Under the pieces are notes generated by a model. The model saw only the letters and a program-made list of their open reading frames with translations, ran no database searches and was not told the origin of the DNA. 64,000 nt of DNA from Chitinophagaceae bacterium UBA7600 (GTDB lineage: Bacteria; Bacteroidota; Bacteroidia; Chitinophagales; Chitinophagaceae), in NCBI GenBank assembly GCA_002478885.1, contig DLKC01000010.1, forward strand, positions 62,001-126,000, read 5' to 3'. Of the stretch, positions 1 to 8,833 are shown piece by piece; position 1 is the first letter of the stretch; each line of letters opens with the position of its first letter. A program made the translations under genes and the position numbers.

Positions 1-170
1 TAATCGCAAGGCAACAACTGCATGCCTGTTGCTATTTGTATTGCTTCGTGCCCCCTGGAGGTAGAATGTACATATTTGCAAACCTGGCGATTGTTTTCAT
101 ATAAGTCAGCCATACTGCGTGAAGTGCAGATCAATTGCCAGGCTTTTAAAAGGATGGTGGAATCCAGCAT
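1..170 (-). CDS. 2-oxo acid dehydrogenase E1 component, N-terminal fragment cut by the window edge
   Basis: Reading the minus strand from an ATG at 168-170 gives 56 codons open to the window edge. The peptide contains SRGHEAIQ at residues 38-45, the hallmark of the alpha part of branched-chain/pyruvate-type E1 dehydrogenases (thiamine diphosphate enzymes), preceded by a helix with DLYENNRQVCKY typical of the Bacteroidota version, which is often an alpha/beta fusion. It would decarboxylate a 2-oxo acid and pass the acyl group to an E2 lipoyl domain. Only the first part is visible, so substrate and fusion state cannot be judged. It lies 48 bp downstream of the FAH-family gene on the same strand. 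Confidence 0.8.
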   Translation of the reverse strand, partial: MLDSTILLKAWQLICTSRSMADLYENNRQVCKYVHSTSRGHEAIQIATGMQLLPCD

Positions 171-218
171 AGGTAAATATCCGAATGTAAGACAATAATA
201 ATCTACCGGCTGGCAAAA

Positions 219-830
219 TTATTTCACTTCGAGATTGAAAACTTTCCTGCTTTCGAAATAACCGCTGAGTTCATCGCCAACAACACACTCACCTACACCT
301 GCGGGGGTTCCGGTAAAAATAAGGTCCCCGATATTCAGTGCGAAGTACTGAGAAATGTTGGCGATTATCTGTTCGAATGAAAAGATCATGTCAGCGCTTA
401 TGCCCTTTTGAACGATCTCGCCATTCAATGCCATGGAAAAATTAATCGGCTTTTTTAGCATATCCGGAGTAACCTCGAGCCATTCACCTGCAACAGCGGA
501 GTTGTCCCATGCTTTTGCTTTCTCCCATGGCAGCCCGTTTTTCTTAAGTTCTGTTTGCAGATCTCTTGCTGTGAAATCGATCCCGACGGTTATTGCATTA
601 AAATATTTTGAAGCAAGGTGTTCCGGAACATATTTACCATTCTTTGAAACACGTAAAACAAGTTCAGCTTCGTAGTGCAGTGAGTTTGTAAATTCCGGGT
701 AATAAAACTGAACATGCTGCTGCAATAAAGCGCTTTTGGGTTTAAGGAATATAACAGGCTCTTCGGGAATGTCGTTGTTTAACTCCTTTGCATGTTCGAT
801 GTAGTTTCGTCCTACGCAAAATATTTTCAT
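219..830 (-). CDS. Fumarylacetoacetate hydrolase (FAH) family protein
   Basis: 203 aa, the size of short FAHD1/HpcE-like members. It opens directly with the fold's GRNYIEHAKE stretch (residues 7-16). The metal-binding acids are visible: HYEAELVL with E54 and E56, and GIDFTARD with D85. The C-terminal TGTPAGVG motif (173-180) closes the active site. Family members hydrolyse, decarboxylate or isomerise acylpyruvates and related 3-oxo acids with Mg2+ or Mn2+; the specific substrate is not readable. It is a cytosolic enzyme with no signal peptide. It precedes the E1 dehydrogenase gene on the same strand, and the pair may be co-transcribed. Confidence 0.85.
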   Translation of the reverse strand: MKIFCVGRNYIEHAKELNNDIPEEPVIFLKPKSALLQQHVQFYYPEFTNSLHYEAELVLRVSKNGKYVPEHLASKYFNAITVGIDFTARDLQTELKKNGLPWEKAKAWDNSAVAGEWLEVTPDMLKKPINFSMALNGEIVQKGISADMIFSFEQIIANISQYFALNIGDLIFTGTPAGVGECVVGDELSGYFESRKVFNLEVK

Positions 831-939
831 GGTCGGAAAATAATTTTAGGGTAATTAGGCTATTTTAATCAATGTTTGGCAAATTCCACATAGCTAAAAG
901 CAAGCTCTCTGCGCAAGATAAAAAAATAACAATAATAAG

Positions 940-1515
940 CTAACTAAATTGTTGGTTATTTATCAGATTCATGGTTCGTTCAATTCCTATGCTTGCAAAG
1001 TTCTCAATCGTTTCAACACAAGCTGCTATTTTCTTTGTAACGACTGGCAGTTCTTCCGGAAACCATTTGCTTAATACAAACTCGGCCTGCATGCCCTTGG
1101 GGTAGTTGTTGCCAATACCGAATCTAAGTTTAGGATAATTAACGGTACCCAATGCCAATTCGATATCCGCCAACCCATTATGGCCACCCGAACTCCCGGC
1201 GGGCCTTAGTCTTACCTTGCTTAGCGGAATTGCTAATTCATCCACAATTGTGAGCGTGTTTTCAAGTGGTACTTTTTCTTTGTCGAGCCAATATTTAAAT
1301 GCTTTGCCGCTCAGATTCATATAGGTGGAAGGCTTTATGCAAACAAATATTTTGCCCTTCCATTTCAATTCGGCGACTTCTGCCAAACGGCCCACCTGGA
1401 ATGCGCCGGCATGCTTTTCTACGAAAGCTTCAACGGTATCAAAACCGATATTGTGACGGGTATGTGCATACTCCGACCCAATATTGCCGAGCCCTACTAT
1501 AAGGTATTTAGACAT
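940..1515 (-). CDS. pth: Peptidyl-tRNA hydrolase
   Basis: 191 aa, normal for bacterial Pth, which releases peptides from prematurely dropped peptidyl-tRNA. The N-terminus reads VGLGNIGSEYAHTRHNIGF with the catalytic His21. STYMNLSG (63-70) supplies the substrate-binding Asn, VDELAIP has Asp92, and GSSGGHNGL (108-115) is the conserved loop. All catalytic positions are present. It lies downstream of rplY on the same strand, the common Bacteroidota order prs-rplY-pth, but a hairpin at 1570-1594 separates the two, so it may also have its own promoter: a near-consensus TATATTTA lies about 16 nt upstream of the start. Confidence 0.97.
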   Translation of the reverse strand: MSKYLIVGLGNIGSEYAHTRHNIGFDTVEAFVEKHAGAFQVGRLAEVAELKWKGKIFVCIKPSTYMNLSGKAFKYWLDKEKVPLENTLTIVDELAIPLSKVRLRPAGSSGGHNGLADIELALGTVNYPKLRFGIGNNYPKGMQAEFVLSKWFPEELPVVTKKIAACVETIENFASIGIERTMNLINNQQFS

Positions 1516-1562
1516 ACAAGCTTGTTCTTTGTAAATATAATATGCGGTGGTTTATGCGCCCC

Positions 1563-1594
1563 AAAAAAAAGCCCCGTACAATTTGTACAGGGCT
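1563..1594 (-). terminator. Rho-independent terminator after rplY
   Basis: Stem agccccgtaca (1570-1580) pairs with tgtacagggct (1584-1594) with one mismatch; on the minus strand the hairpin is followed by a run of eight T. It sits 19 bp after the rplY stop codon and would separate rplY from pth. Confidence 0.85.
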
Positions 1595-1612
1595 GAACTT
1601 ATTAGCGGATAA

Positions 1613-2260
1613 TTACTTTTTCTTAGCTGCTGCGGGAGCTGCCGCAGGTGCCGCTTTTGCTGCTGCAGGAGCTGCTGCTTTAGTAGCTGCAGGAGCTGCT
1701 GCTTCTTCCTGTTTCAACTGGCGGGTCATTACGACAGATGCAACAGAGATACGTGGCGAGTTAAGAATTTCCATGTTTTCTGCAACAATATCCTGAACGC
1801 GAATATTTCCATTCAGTTCAAGGTTGGTAATATCAACATTGATAAACTCTCTCAGATCTTTCGGATAAGCTTTTACTTTCACCGATTTCATTTTCAGTAC
1901 GAGCATACCACCAGCTTTTACACCAGCTGCTGCACCAACAAACTTAAGCGGTAAAGTAGCAACTACTTTTTTGTCTTCCACTAATTCCAAAAGGTCAACG
2001 TGGTTTAATGCATCGGAAACCTTGTCAAATTGCAGGTCTTTTAAAATACAGGTGTAAGACTTACCATTTACGCTAACTTCTGCCAACTGAAATTCACCGG
2101 TATACACCAATGGCTTGAAAGCCTTTGCAGAAGCGGAAAAATTCACTTCTTCGGCACCCCCGTAAATTACACCAGGCACCAGTTCCTGAGAGCGAAGCTG
2201 GCGGGCGGCTTTTTTGCCAATTTCGGTCCTCAGTTGTCCTTCGATTGTAATTGTTTTCAT
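1613..2260 (-). CDS. rplY: 50S ribosomal protein bL25, CTC-type long form
   Basis: 215 aa, the long TL5/CTC form: an N-terminal 5S-rRNA-binding L25 domain (MKTITIEGQLRTEIGKKAAR, residues 1-90) followed by the C-terminal beta domain. The last 28 residues or so are an unusual low-complexity tail of Ala, Pro and Lys ending in KKK, probably disordered and RNA-contacting; this composition is common in Bacteroidota L25. It lies downstream of prs on the same strand with a 113 bp gap that holds a copy of the dispersed repeat, and is followed at once by a strong terminator. Confidence 0.95.
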   Translation of the reverse strand: MKTITIEGQLRTEIGKKAARQLRSQELVPGVIYGGAEEVNFSASAKAFKPLVYTGEFQLAEVSVNGKSYTCILKDLQFDKVSDALNHVDLLELVEDKKVVATLPLKFVGAAAGVKAGGMLVLKMKSVKVKAYPKDLREFINVDITNLELNGNIRVQDIVAENMEILNSPRISVASVVMTRQLKQEEAAAPAATKAAAPAAAKAAPAAAPAAAKKK

Positions 2261-2327
2261 TTTTGTTTATTTTGATTATTAAAGAACTTTTCCTGGTCCC
2301 GGCTTCCGTTTCAATGCCCGGCTTTTC

Positions 2328-2346
2328 TTGCGTCGCACTCTTGTAC
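2328..2346 (-). repeat. Dispersed repeat unit 1 (single, reverse orientation)
   Basis: Core ttgcgtcgcactcttgtac in the gap between prs and rplY, preceded at 2316-2321 by cccggc, the outer end also seen at other copies. It lies inside a putative operon. No partner is seen within 200 bp. Confidence 0.85.
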
Positions 2347-2373
2347 TAAAACGCCATGCTCATCAAACCGGCC

Positions 2374-3327
2374 CTAACGTTTACCTCTCAGCTGGGAATG
2401 AATAAAAAGGCTTGTGATGCTTTTGTTCTCGTAAGCGTTTCTTATTGCTATTGCAAAAAGATCAGCTACGGAAACCGCTTTTATTTTTGTGCCTACTCGT
2501 TTCAATGGAATTGTATCACAAACGATCAACTCTTCCAATACGCTATTCTCAATATTCTCATATGCCTTTCCACTCAGCACCGGGTGCGTGCATAAGGCTC
2601 TTACGCTCCTGGCGCCTTTCTCTTTTAGCAAACCCGCTGCCTTTGCAAGGGTTCCGCCGGTGTCGCATATATCATCAATAAGAACTATATCCCTGTCTGT
2701 GACTTCTCCAATAACTACCATGCTGGCAATTTCGTTTGCCCTTTTGCGGTGCTTGTCGCAGATAACCATATCTGCGTTAAAATAGCTCGCAATTTCCCTC
2801 ACTCTATTGGTGCTTCCCACGTCAGGGGCCGCGAAGGTAAGGTTTTCCAGTTTAAGTTGATCAATGTAAGGAATGAAAATGGCCGAGCTATCGAGGTGAT
2901 CCACCGGTATGTCAAAGAATCCCTGTATCTGGGCGGCATGCAAATCCATGGTGATTATGCGGTCGGCACCTGCAGCCTCCAAAAGAGTAGCGATAAGTTT
3001 TGCGCCAATCGCAACACGCGGTTTGTCTTTCCTGTCCTGCCTTGCAAAACCATAATAAGGAATTACGGCAATGATCTTATAAGCGCTGGCTCTTTTTGCC
3101 GCATCGATCATCAATAGTAACTCCATGAGGTTGTCCATTGGGGCAAAGGTGCTTTGAACAAGGAAAACATAATCACCTCTTATGCTCTCTAGGAAGATTG
3201 GCTGGAATTCGCCGTCGCTGAATTTTTGAATATTGATTTTGCCAAGTGCTGCACCAAAGCGTTGCGCTATCTTTTCAGCCAAGGCATTGGAACTGTTTCC
3301 GGAAAAGATTTTTACTGAAGGCCCCAT
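2374..3327 (-). CDS. prs: Ribose-phosphate pyrophosphokinase (PRPP synthetase)
   Basis: 317 aa, the usual class I length. It makes PRPP from ribose 5-phosphate and ATP for nucleotide, His and Trp synthesis. Visible motifs are the flexible-loop RQDRKDKPR (96-104), DLHAAQIQGFF (128-138) and the PRPP-binding loop VLIDDICDTGGT (215-226). It is the first gene of a minus-strand prs-rplY-pth group. A near-consensus -7 box, TATCTTCG on the minus strand (3345-3352), lies 17 nt upstream of the ATG; the same TAnnTTCG variant occurs before the flippase gene at 58.3 kb. It is divergent from radC. Confidence 0.97.
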   Translation of the reverse strand: MGPSVKIFSGNSSNALAEKIAQRFGAALGKINIQKFSDGEFQPIFLESIRGDYVFLVQSTFAPMDNLMELLLMIDAAKRASAYKIIAVIPYYGFARQDRKDKPRVAIGAKLIATLLEAAGADRIITMDLHAAQIQGFFDIPVDHLDSSAIFIPYIDQLKLENLTFAAPDVGSTNRVREIASYFNADMVICDKHRKRANEIASMVVIGEVTDRDIVLIDDICDTGGTLAKAAGLLKEKGARSVRALCTHPVLSGKAYENIENSVLEELIVCDTIPLKRVGTKIKAVSVADLFAIAIRNAYENKSITSLFIHSQLRGKR

Positions 3328-3399
3328 AGTAATAAAATGTGCGGCGAAGATAGAAATTACGAAATGAAATTGTATTTTGACTATTCATAACTTTTTAAC

Positions 3400-4089
3400 A
3401 TGGAAAGCACATCCATTAAACATTGGGCGGAAGACGACAGGCCCCGGGAGAAAATGATGCTGAAGGGGCCAGAGGCCCTCAGCAATGCCGAATTGCTGGC
3501 AATTCTAATTAATAATGGTACGAGAGACAGGTCTGCGGTTGATGTTTGCAAAGAGCTGTTGAGGGTGTCGGGCAACGACCTTAATGCAATTGGAAAAATG
3601 TCTGTAAAGGAAATGCTTCAGCTAAAGGTGAAAGGTATCGGCCAAGCCAAAGCTATTGGCATTGTTGCGGCGCTTGAACTTGGCATAAGGCGCGATGCCG
3701 GCACTAAAAAGAAGGAAGTGATCATGCACAGCAGGGATATTGCAGCATACCTCCAGGTTAAACTGCAACATAAAAAACATGAGGTGTTCGCTGTGATTTT
3801 TCTTAACCGTGCAAACAAGATTATTCACTACGAAGTGGTGAGTGAAGGAGGGATGACGGGAACGGTTGCCGACCCGAGGATCATTCTTAAGAAAGCTTTA
3901 CACAACGATGCCGTTAACCTCATTCTTTGTCACAACCATCCCAGCGGCAGTATTAAGCCCAGTCGCCAGGACGAGGAACTTACCAGGAAAATAAGAGAGG
4001 CCGCACGGTTTTTGGATATTAATGTACTAGATCATATTATTGTAAGTGAAGAAGGTTATTACAGTTTTGCAGATGAGGGTTTAATATGA
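3400..4089 (+). CDS. radC: RadC family JAB-domain protein
   Basis: 229 aa full-length RadC. The N-terminal part has a helix-hairpin-helix-like segment (LKVKGIGQAKA, about 75-85). The C-terminal MPN/JAB domain keeps the metal-site motif with H178 and H180 in CHNHPSG, S183 and D191. The name comes from an old DNA-repair assignment that is not well supported; the JAB domain suggests a metalloprotease or nuclease-like role. It is a solo gene divergent from prs, and converges on the aminotransferase across a dispersed-repeat copy. Confidence 0.93.
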   Translation: MESTSIKHWAEDDRPREKMMLKGPEALSNAELLAILINNGTRDRSAVDVCKELLRVSGNDLNAIGKMSVKEMLQLKVKGIGQAKAIGIVAALELGIRRDAGTKKKEVIMHSRDIAAYLQVKLQHKKHEVFAVIFLNRANKIIHYEVVSEGGMTGTVADPRIILKKALHNDAVNLILCHNHPSGSIKPSRQDEELTRKIREAARFLDINVLDHIIVSEEGYYSFADEGLI

Positions 4090-4165
4090 TGCAATAACCT
4101 TTTCTTGCAAAGAAACCACCCAATACGATCTGCACCAGTTTGGTATTGTTGCTTAAGATACTTCA

Positions 4166-4184
4166 GTACAAGCGTGCGACGCAA
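4166..4184 (+). repeat. Dispersed repeat unit 2 (single, forward orientation)
   Basis: Variant core gtacaagcgtgcgacgcaa followed by gcaaagcccc, between the convergent radC and aminotransferase genes. The nearest reverse copy is at 5547, beyond the aminotransferase gene. Confidence 0.85.
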
Positions 4185-4223
4185 GCAAAGCCCCATTGAA
4201 ATACGAAAGCGCGGTCCAAAGTA

Positions 4224-5426
4224 TTACAACGTTCTTCCGGGATAAATCTCCAAAGCCTTCTCCAGGCAATCCATCGCTCCGTTGATTGCGTTGCGATTAA
4301 GGACATAAGCCAGCCTTACTTCCTGCTTTCCAAGGCCGACCGTACCATAAAAACCTGTAGCCGGTGCAAGCATTACGGTGGAATTGTTATAGGAAAATTC
4401 TTCAAGTAGCCACTGGCAAAATTTGTCTGCATCATCAATGGGCAAACGCGCCATGGCATAAAATGCGCCACCTGGATCGGGGCAGAAAACATGGGGCATT
4501 GCATTTAGCCTGTTTACGATAAGATCGCGCCGCGATTTGTATTCGGCCTTTGTAACATCAAAATAATTGTCGGGCAGGTCAATAGCAGCCTCACCTGCTA
4601 TTTGGGCGAAACCCGGCGGGCTCAACCTTGCCTGGGCAAATTTCATCACAGCGTCGAGTAATTCTTTATTGCGGGTAATAAAAGCGCCTATTCTACCGCC
4701 ACAGCAACTATAGCGTTTACTTATGGTATCCATGAGTACTACATTTTGTTCTGCGCCCTGCAGTTTCATGGCGCTGAAATGTTCACCACCGTAACAGAAT
4801 TCGCGATAGGCTTCGTCAGCAAAAAGATAAAGGTTATGCTTAAGAATGATTTCCTTCAGCGTTTCCATTTCGTCGCGGCTATACAGGTAACCGGTTGGGT
4901 TATTGGGATTGCAGATAACAATGGCTTTTGTTTTCGGCGTAATGGATTTTTCAATATCGCTTATTGGTGGCAGTGCAAAACCGTTTTCAATGTACGAGGT
5001 AATGGGCACTACATTTACGCCTGCAGCAACCGCAAAACCGTTATAGTTGGCATAAAATGGTTCGGGAATAATCACTTCATCACCCGGGTCGAGACAGGCC
5101 ATAAAGCCAAAGAGAATGGCTTCACTTCCGCCGGTTGTTACAATTATCTGGGTATATTCTATATCAATCCCAACCTTGTGGTAATACTCCACCAGTTTTC
5201 TGCGATAGCTTTCGTTTCCCGCGCTATGACTGTATTCCAGCACTTTAAAATCGAAGTGCCTTACTGCATCCAACACCATTGCAGGTGTTTCAATGTCTGG
5301 TTGCCCAATATTCAGGTGATATACTTTTATACCTCTTTTTTTTGCAGCCTCAGCATAAGGAACAAGCTTTCTTATTGGTGAGGCCGGCATCAGATGCCCG
5401 CGGTTACTGATTGATAACTGACTCAT
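4224..5426 (-). CDS. Class I/II pyridoxal-phosphate aminotransferase
   Basis: 400 aa fold-type I aminotransferase. Lys237 in DTISKRYS is the PLP Schiff-base residue; NPNNPTG (173-179), DEAY (204-207) and R245 in GGRIGAF are the cofactor and substrate residues. The family includes aspartate, alanine and aromatic aminotransferases; the exact amino donor is not readable. The start is supported by the family N-terminus (NRG..MPASPIRKL). A good minus-strand promoter (TTG at 5459-5461, 20 bp spacer, TAGGTTTG at 5431-5438) ends only 4 nt before the ATG, suggesting a leaderless or nearly leaderless mRNA. Confidence 0.93.
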   Translation of the reverse strand: MSQLSISNRGHLMPASPIRKLVPYAEAAKKRGIKVYHLNIGQPDIETPAMVLDAVRHFDFKVLEYSHSAGNESYRRKLVEYYHKVGIDIEYTQIIVTTGGSEAILFGFMACLDPGDEVIIPEPFYANYNGFAVAAGVNVVPITSYIENGFALPPISDIEKSITPKTKAIVICNPNNPTGYLYSRDEMETLKEIILKHNLYLFADEAYREFCYGGEHFSAMKLQGAEQNVVLMDTISKRYSCCGGRIGAFITRNKELLDAVMKFAQARLSPPGFAQIAGEAAIDLPDNYFDVTKAEYKSRRDLIVNRLNAMPHVFCPDPGGAFYAMARLPIDDADKFCQWLLEEFSYNNSTVMLAPATGFYGTVGLGKQEVRLAYVLNRNAINGAMDCLEKALEIYPGRTL

Positions 5427-5430
5427 ACAA

Positions 5431-5461
5431 CAAACCTACATTAAAGCTGTTTAATTGCCAA
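5431..5461 (-). promoter_or_regulatory. Bacteroidota-type promoter of the aminotransferase gene
   Basis: Minus strand: -33 TTG (5459-5461), 20 bp spacer, -7 box TAGGTTTG (5431-5438), matching TAnnTTTG exactly. The start codon is at 5424-5426, so transcription would begin at or next to the ATG. Confidence 0.65.
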
Positions 5462-5546
5462 CGGCTTTGCTTCAGCAAAACACCACCTGCATGATTTTAA
5501 TAAAGGCGATTTTGGCAACCAGCTTTTGTAGCCCTTTTGGGCATCG

Positions 5547-5565
5547 TTGCGTCGCACTCTTGTAC
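5547..5565 (-). repeat. Dispersed repeat unit 3 (single, reverse orientation)
   Basis: Consensus core ttgcgtcgcactcttgtac, preceded by gggcatcg. It lies between the divergent aminotransferase and T9SS-protein genes. No partner is nearby. Confidence 0.88.
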
Positions 5566-5831
5566 GTTAGTCTCTTTGGGTGGCGGGGCAATGCATTCAC
5601 TAAACCCTGTTCTTCATTCGCTCATTAAAAAACAATAAACAATGAAGCAGTTTTTAATCGTTTATCAACCCGGTAAACAGAAATTTTAAGAAGAAACTAA
5701 AGCAATTTTTTTTTCCTGCTGATTTTCGGCGGTAATGCCTGTTTACTTTAAGATTGTCGCATATTTGCAGTAGAAAAAACTTGCTTATCTAACGTGTTAT
5801 TTTTTTATATTGCAGTAGTAAATTTAAACTT

Positions 5832-7136
5832 ATGAGAAATTCATACATCTGTTCGGCCTTAATCGCGACAATTTGCTTCGCCGCAGGGCAAAATACAAAT
5901 GCTCAGAAAAACCATGCGTATGCCATTACAGGCGAAACAAAAGGCAATGCCATGTGGATGGCTGTGAAAGAAATTGATCTTGGCAGCGGGGCTGAGATAA
6001 GAAGTATCTATTCGCCCAAAGACAAGCCGGCAATCATTGATGCTGCCCGCGGTATTCGCCTGCAACAATCAGATGCAGCAATGACCGTTACCAACCAGGT
6101 AACTACAGTGGGACGCAATGGCATTGCCAGTACAATGATCACTTATGCAGATGGGAAAAAATCCGATGTTGTTACCGCTCCTACTGAGTCATTGGTTGCT
6201 GCTACTGCGTTCGATGCGAAGACTAACCGCCTTTATTATACCCCCATGCACAGCAATGAACTCCGGTATTTTGATTTAAGCAAGGGTACCAACATGGTAT
6301 ATTATGTAAGGAACACCGCTTTGAAGAACTTCCAGGAAGTTGGAGAAAATGATGTGATCACCAGGATGTGTTTCGGTTCCGACGGCTATGGATATGCTTT
6401 AACAAATGATGGTAATCACCTGATCCGTTTTTCTTCAGGCGATAAGATTACCGTTACCGATCTTGGTTCAGTAAGGGATGGTGATGATAACGAGAACATT
6501 TCCATCAGGAATATGTGCACGAGCTGGGGCGGCGACCTTGTTGCCGATGCATTTGGAAAATTGTATGTGATCAGCATGAAGAAGAATGTTTTTGAGATCG
6601 ATCCTCAAACGATGGTGGCTGATTATAAGGGTGCCATTGCTAATCTTCCCGAAGATTTTATGGTAAATGGCGCTGCGGTAGATGAAAAGGGCAGTGTTAT
6701 CGTAAGCAGTGCTACAAAAACCGATCACTACTATACAGTTGATCTTAAAACTTTACAAGCGACAGCACTTAAAGGTCAGTCAGGAGATGTATATAATGCA
6801 TCAGACCTTGCCAGCGGACATTTTATTGATGAAGCTGCAGCCCAGGTAAAAGACAATCCTGTTGCAACGGTAAAAGGGAACAGTGTTATTTCAATTTTCC
6901 CTAATCCTGTTGTAAACAGAACAATGAATGTTGCTTTTGACGGCATTAAAGGAAAGCAGAACCTTCAGCTGGTAGACGCTAAGGGTAATATTGTTTACAA
7001 CAAAGTTGTAGATGTTGCAAATAAATCAGTTTCAACGATCGCGCTTCCTTCAGGCATCACAAGTGGTATTTACATCCTAAAAGTTAGTGATGCAAATGGC
7101 AGGCAGCAATACTCGGGAAAAGTAGTGGTTTATTAG
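5832..7136 (+). CDS. Secreted protein with T9SS type A sorting domain
   Basis: 434 aa. Residues 1-24 form a signal peptide ending in NAQ. The middle has strand-rich segments such as DAKTNRLYYTPMHSNELRYFDL and FGSDGYGYALTNDGNHLIRF, resembling beta-propeller blades. The last 80 residues or so, starting at SIFPNPV and ending with SGIYILKVSDANGRQQYSGKVVV, are a type A C-terminal sorting domain. The protein is therefore expected to cross the outer membrane through the type IX system and be cell-attached or released. The function of the propeller is unknown. It is a solo gene followed directly by a strong terminator. Confidence 0.85.
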   Translation: MRNSYICSALIATICFAAGQNTNAQKNHAYAITGETKGNAMWMAVKEIDLGSGAEIRSIYSPKDKPAIIDAARGIRLQQSDAAMTVTNQVTTVGRNGIASTMITYADGKKSDVVTAPTESLVAATAFDAKTNRLYYTPMHSNELRYFDLSKGTNMVYYVRNTALKNFQEVGENDVITRMCFGSDGYGYALTNDGNHLIRFSSGDKITVTDLGSVRDGDDNENISIRNMCTSWGGDLVADAFGKLYVISMKKNVFEIDPQTMVADYKGAIANLPEDFMVNGAAVDEKGSVIVSSATKTDHYYTVDLKTLQATALKGQSGDVYNASDLASGHFIDEAAAQVKDNPVATVKGNSVISIFPNPVVNRTMNVAFDGIKGKQNLQLVDAKGNIVYNKVVDVANKSVSTIALPSGITSGIYILKVSDANGRQQYSGKVVVY

Positions 7137-7158
7137 TCATATCATTAATGATCATAAA

Positions 7159-7191
7159 TATAAAGTCCCGCAGATTCTGCGGGACTTTATA
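7159..7191 (+). terminator. Terminator after the T9SS protein gene
   Basis: Perfect 15-bp stem tataaagtcccgcag (7159-7173) / ctgcgggactttata (7177-7191) with a 3-nt loop, followed by tttt. It lies 22 bp after the stop codon and argues against the longer rlmB start at 7148, which would put this hairpin inside the coding region. Confidence 0.9.
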
Positions 7192-7204
7192 TTTTCGCTT
7201 TACT

Positions 7205-7951
7205 ATGTTCCAGTCAAAGAAAAATATTATTGCAGGCAGAAACCCCGTTACTGAGGCGTTGAAGCAACAACAGATGATCGATAAGATACTTCTGTTTAAA
7301 AATGCTTCGGGCGATGTTATCAAAGAAATCCGGGAGCTTGCGAAATCATTGAACGTACCTGTTCAATATGTGCCCAATGAAAAGCTGAATAGTCTTACCA
7401 ATATCAACCACCAGGGAGTCATCGCATTTAAGTCAGGCATCATTTACCAGGATCTGCAGCAGGTTGTTGACTGGGTGAATGAGAAAGGAGCAACTGCTTT
7501 GTTCGTCATACTGGATGGTATAACGGATGTAAGAAACATTGGTGCTATTGCCCGGACGGCAGTGTGTTGCGGGGCCCAGGCGATCATTATTCCCGATAAA
7601 GGTGTAGGTGCATTGAATGAAGATGCGGTGAAAAGTAGTGCAGGAGCATTGGAGCAGATCAACATTTGCAGGGTAAACAGCTTAATGAAAGCGGTTGATA
7701 CATTGCATTTGAACGGTATAAAAGTTTTTGCCAGTGAGATGACTGCAAAAAAAAGACTGTCGCAGCTTGATTTTAAAGAACCGGCTGCTGTGATCATGGG
7801 TAGCGAGGACAAAGGTGTGTTCCCTGCATTAATGAAAATATGCGATGAACAGTTTAATATCCCGATGGCCGGAGATTTTGAATCGCTCAATGTCTCAGTA
7901 GCCACCGGCATGATCTTATATGAAGCCATGAGGCAAAGGATGCCTGACTAA
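7205..7951 (+). CDS. rlmB: 23S rRNA (guanosine-2'-O)-methyltransferase RlmB / SpoU family
   Basis: 248 aa from ATG 7205; a longer frame from 7148 would run through the terminator hairpin, so the shorter start is preferred. It has an N-terminal substrate-binding domain (GRNPVTEALK, 11-20) and the SpoU knot motifs: NIGAIART (111-118), IMGSEDKG (197-204) and IPMAGDFESLNVSVA (219-233). RlmB methylates G2251 (E. coli numbering) in the peptidyl-transferase P loop using S-adenosylmethionine; related TrmH-type members modify other sites. TATTTTCG, 7 nt before the ATG, resembles a -7 box. It is the first gene of a four-gene plus-strand run. Confidence 0.92.
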   Translation: MFQSKKNIIAGRNPVTEALKQQQMIDKILLFKNASGDVIKEIRELAKSLNVPVQYVPNEKLNSLTNINHQGVIAFKSGIIYQDLQQVVDWVNEKGATALFVILDGITDVRNIGAIARTAVCCGAQAIIIPDKGVGALNEDAVKSSAGALEQINICRVNSLMKAVDTLHLNGIKVFASEMTAKKRLSQLDFKEPAAVIMGSEDKGVFPALMKICDEQFNIPMAGDFESLNVSVATGMILYEAMRQRMPD

Positions 7952-7966
7952 TTTCAGGATATAATT

Positions 7967-8833
7967 ATGCACGAGCAACAAGCAATAAAACTTATAGAAT
8001 GCCCACGTGATGCAATGCAGGGTTGGCCTCGTTTTATTGCAACAGATAAAAAAATCGCGTACATCAATGCACTCTTACGGGTCGGTTTCGATACCATTGA
8101 TTTTGGCAGTTTTGTTTCTGCGAAAGCAATTCCGCAAATGGCGGATACAAAAGACGTATTATCTAAAATTGATTTGCAAAACAGCCAATCAAAACTACTT
8201 GCCATCGTGGCAAATACACGCGGTGCAGAGGATGCCGTAGCTTATGATGCGGTCAGTTACCTGGGATTTCCTTTTTCGATTTCCCCTACATTCCAGCAAC
8301 GTAATACCAACAGCAGCATTGAACAGAGTATGATTCGCGTGCAGGAAATTCAAAACCTCTGCATTAAAAGCGGTAAACAACTGGTGCTATATCTGAGCAT
8401 GGGTTTCGGTAATCCTTACGGAGATGCATATAATGAAGAAATTCTTTTGCATTGGACTGATGAAATAGTGAAGCTTGATGTAAACATTATTTCCCTTGCC
8501 GATACAGTGGGATTGGCATCAGCAGCGCAGGTTGGCCACGCCTTGCAAACGCTGATACCCCGGTATTCATCGGTTGCGTTTGGCGCTCACTTGCATTCTT
8601 CTACCGTAAACAGGAAGGAAAAGCTGGAGGCTGCATTAAATGCCGGGTGCAGGCGATTCGATGGCGCCTTGAAAGGAATTGGTGGCTGCCCAATGGCGCA
8701 GGATGATCTGGTGGGCAACATGCCAACAGAATTTATGATTGATTTTTTTGCGCAGCTAAATCTGCCTGTTAACATTAATAAAGATGCTCTTGCAATCTGC
8801 CTGCAAATGGCTGCCGGTATATTTAACACATGA
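7967..8833 (+). CDS. mvaB: Hydroxymethylglutaryl-CoA lyase-like enzyme
   Basis: 288 aa TIM-barrel of the HMGL/DRE family. ECPRDAMQG (11-19) matches the barrel-entry motif, HLH (208-210) supplies metal-binding His, and GGCPMAQDDLVGNMPTE (239-255) contains the catalytic Cys241 and metal-ligand Asn251 of HMG-CoA lyase signatures. It would cleave HMG-CoA to acetoacetate and acetyl-CoA in leucine catabolism. It starts 15 bp after rlmB and overlaps the next gene by 4 bp (ATGA), so it is translationally coupled. The genomic link to an rRNA methylase is probably just transcriptional. Confidence 0.85.
   Translation: MHEQQAIKLIECPRDAMQGWPRFIATDKKIAYINALLRVGFDTIDFGSFVSAKAIPQMADTKDVLSKIDLQNSQSKLLAIVANTRGAEDAVAYDAVSYLGFPFSISPTFQQRNTNSSIEQSMIRVQEIQNLCIKSGKQLVLYLSMGFGNPYGDAYNEEILLHWTDEIVKLDVNIISLADTVGLASAAQVGHALQTLIPRYSSVAFGAHLHSSTVNRKEKLEAALNAGCRRFDGALKGIGGCPMAQDDLVGNMPTEFMIDFFAQLNLPVNINKDALAICLQMAAGIFNT

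Larger units (their letters stand above)
5427..5831. other. 405 bp divergent intergenic region
   Basis: It holds the aminotransferase promoter at its left end and a dispersed-repeat copy at 5547-5565. An AT-rich stretch (5630-5830) leads to the T9SS protein gene; there CATATTTG at 5759-5766 is one base from the -7 consensus. No further ORF or RNA gene is recognised. Confidence 0.6.

Noticed and set aside
4746..5381. 211-aa plus-strand ORF
   Set aside because: Antisense to the aminotransferase, which has all PLP-enzyme motifs.
7148..7204. rlmB start at 7148
   Set aside because: The first 19 codons would run through a perfect 15-bp terminator hairpin of the preceding gene.
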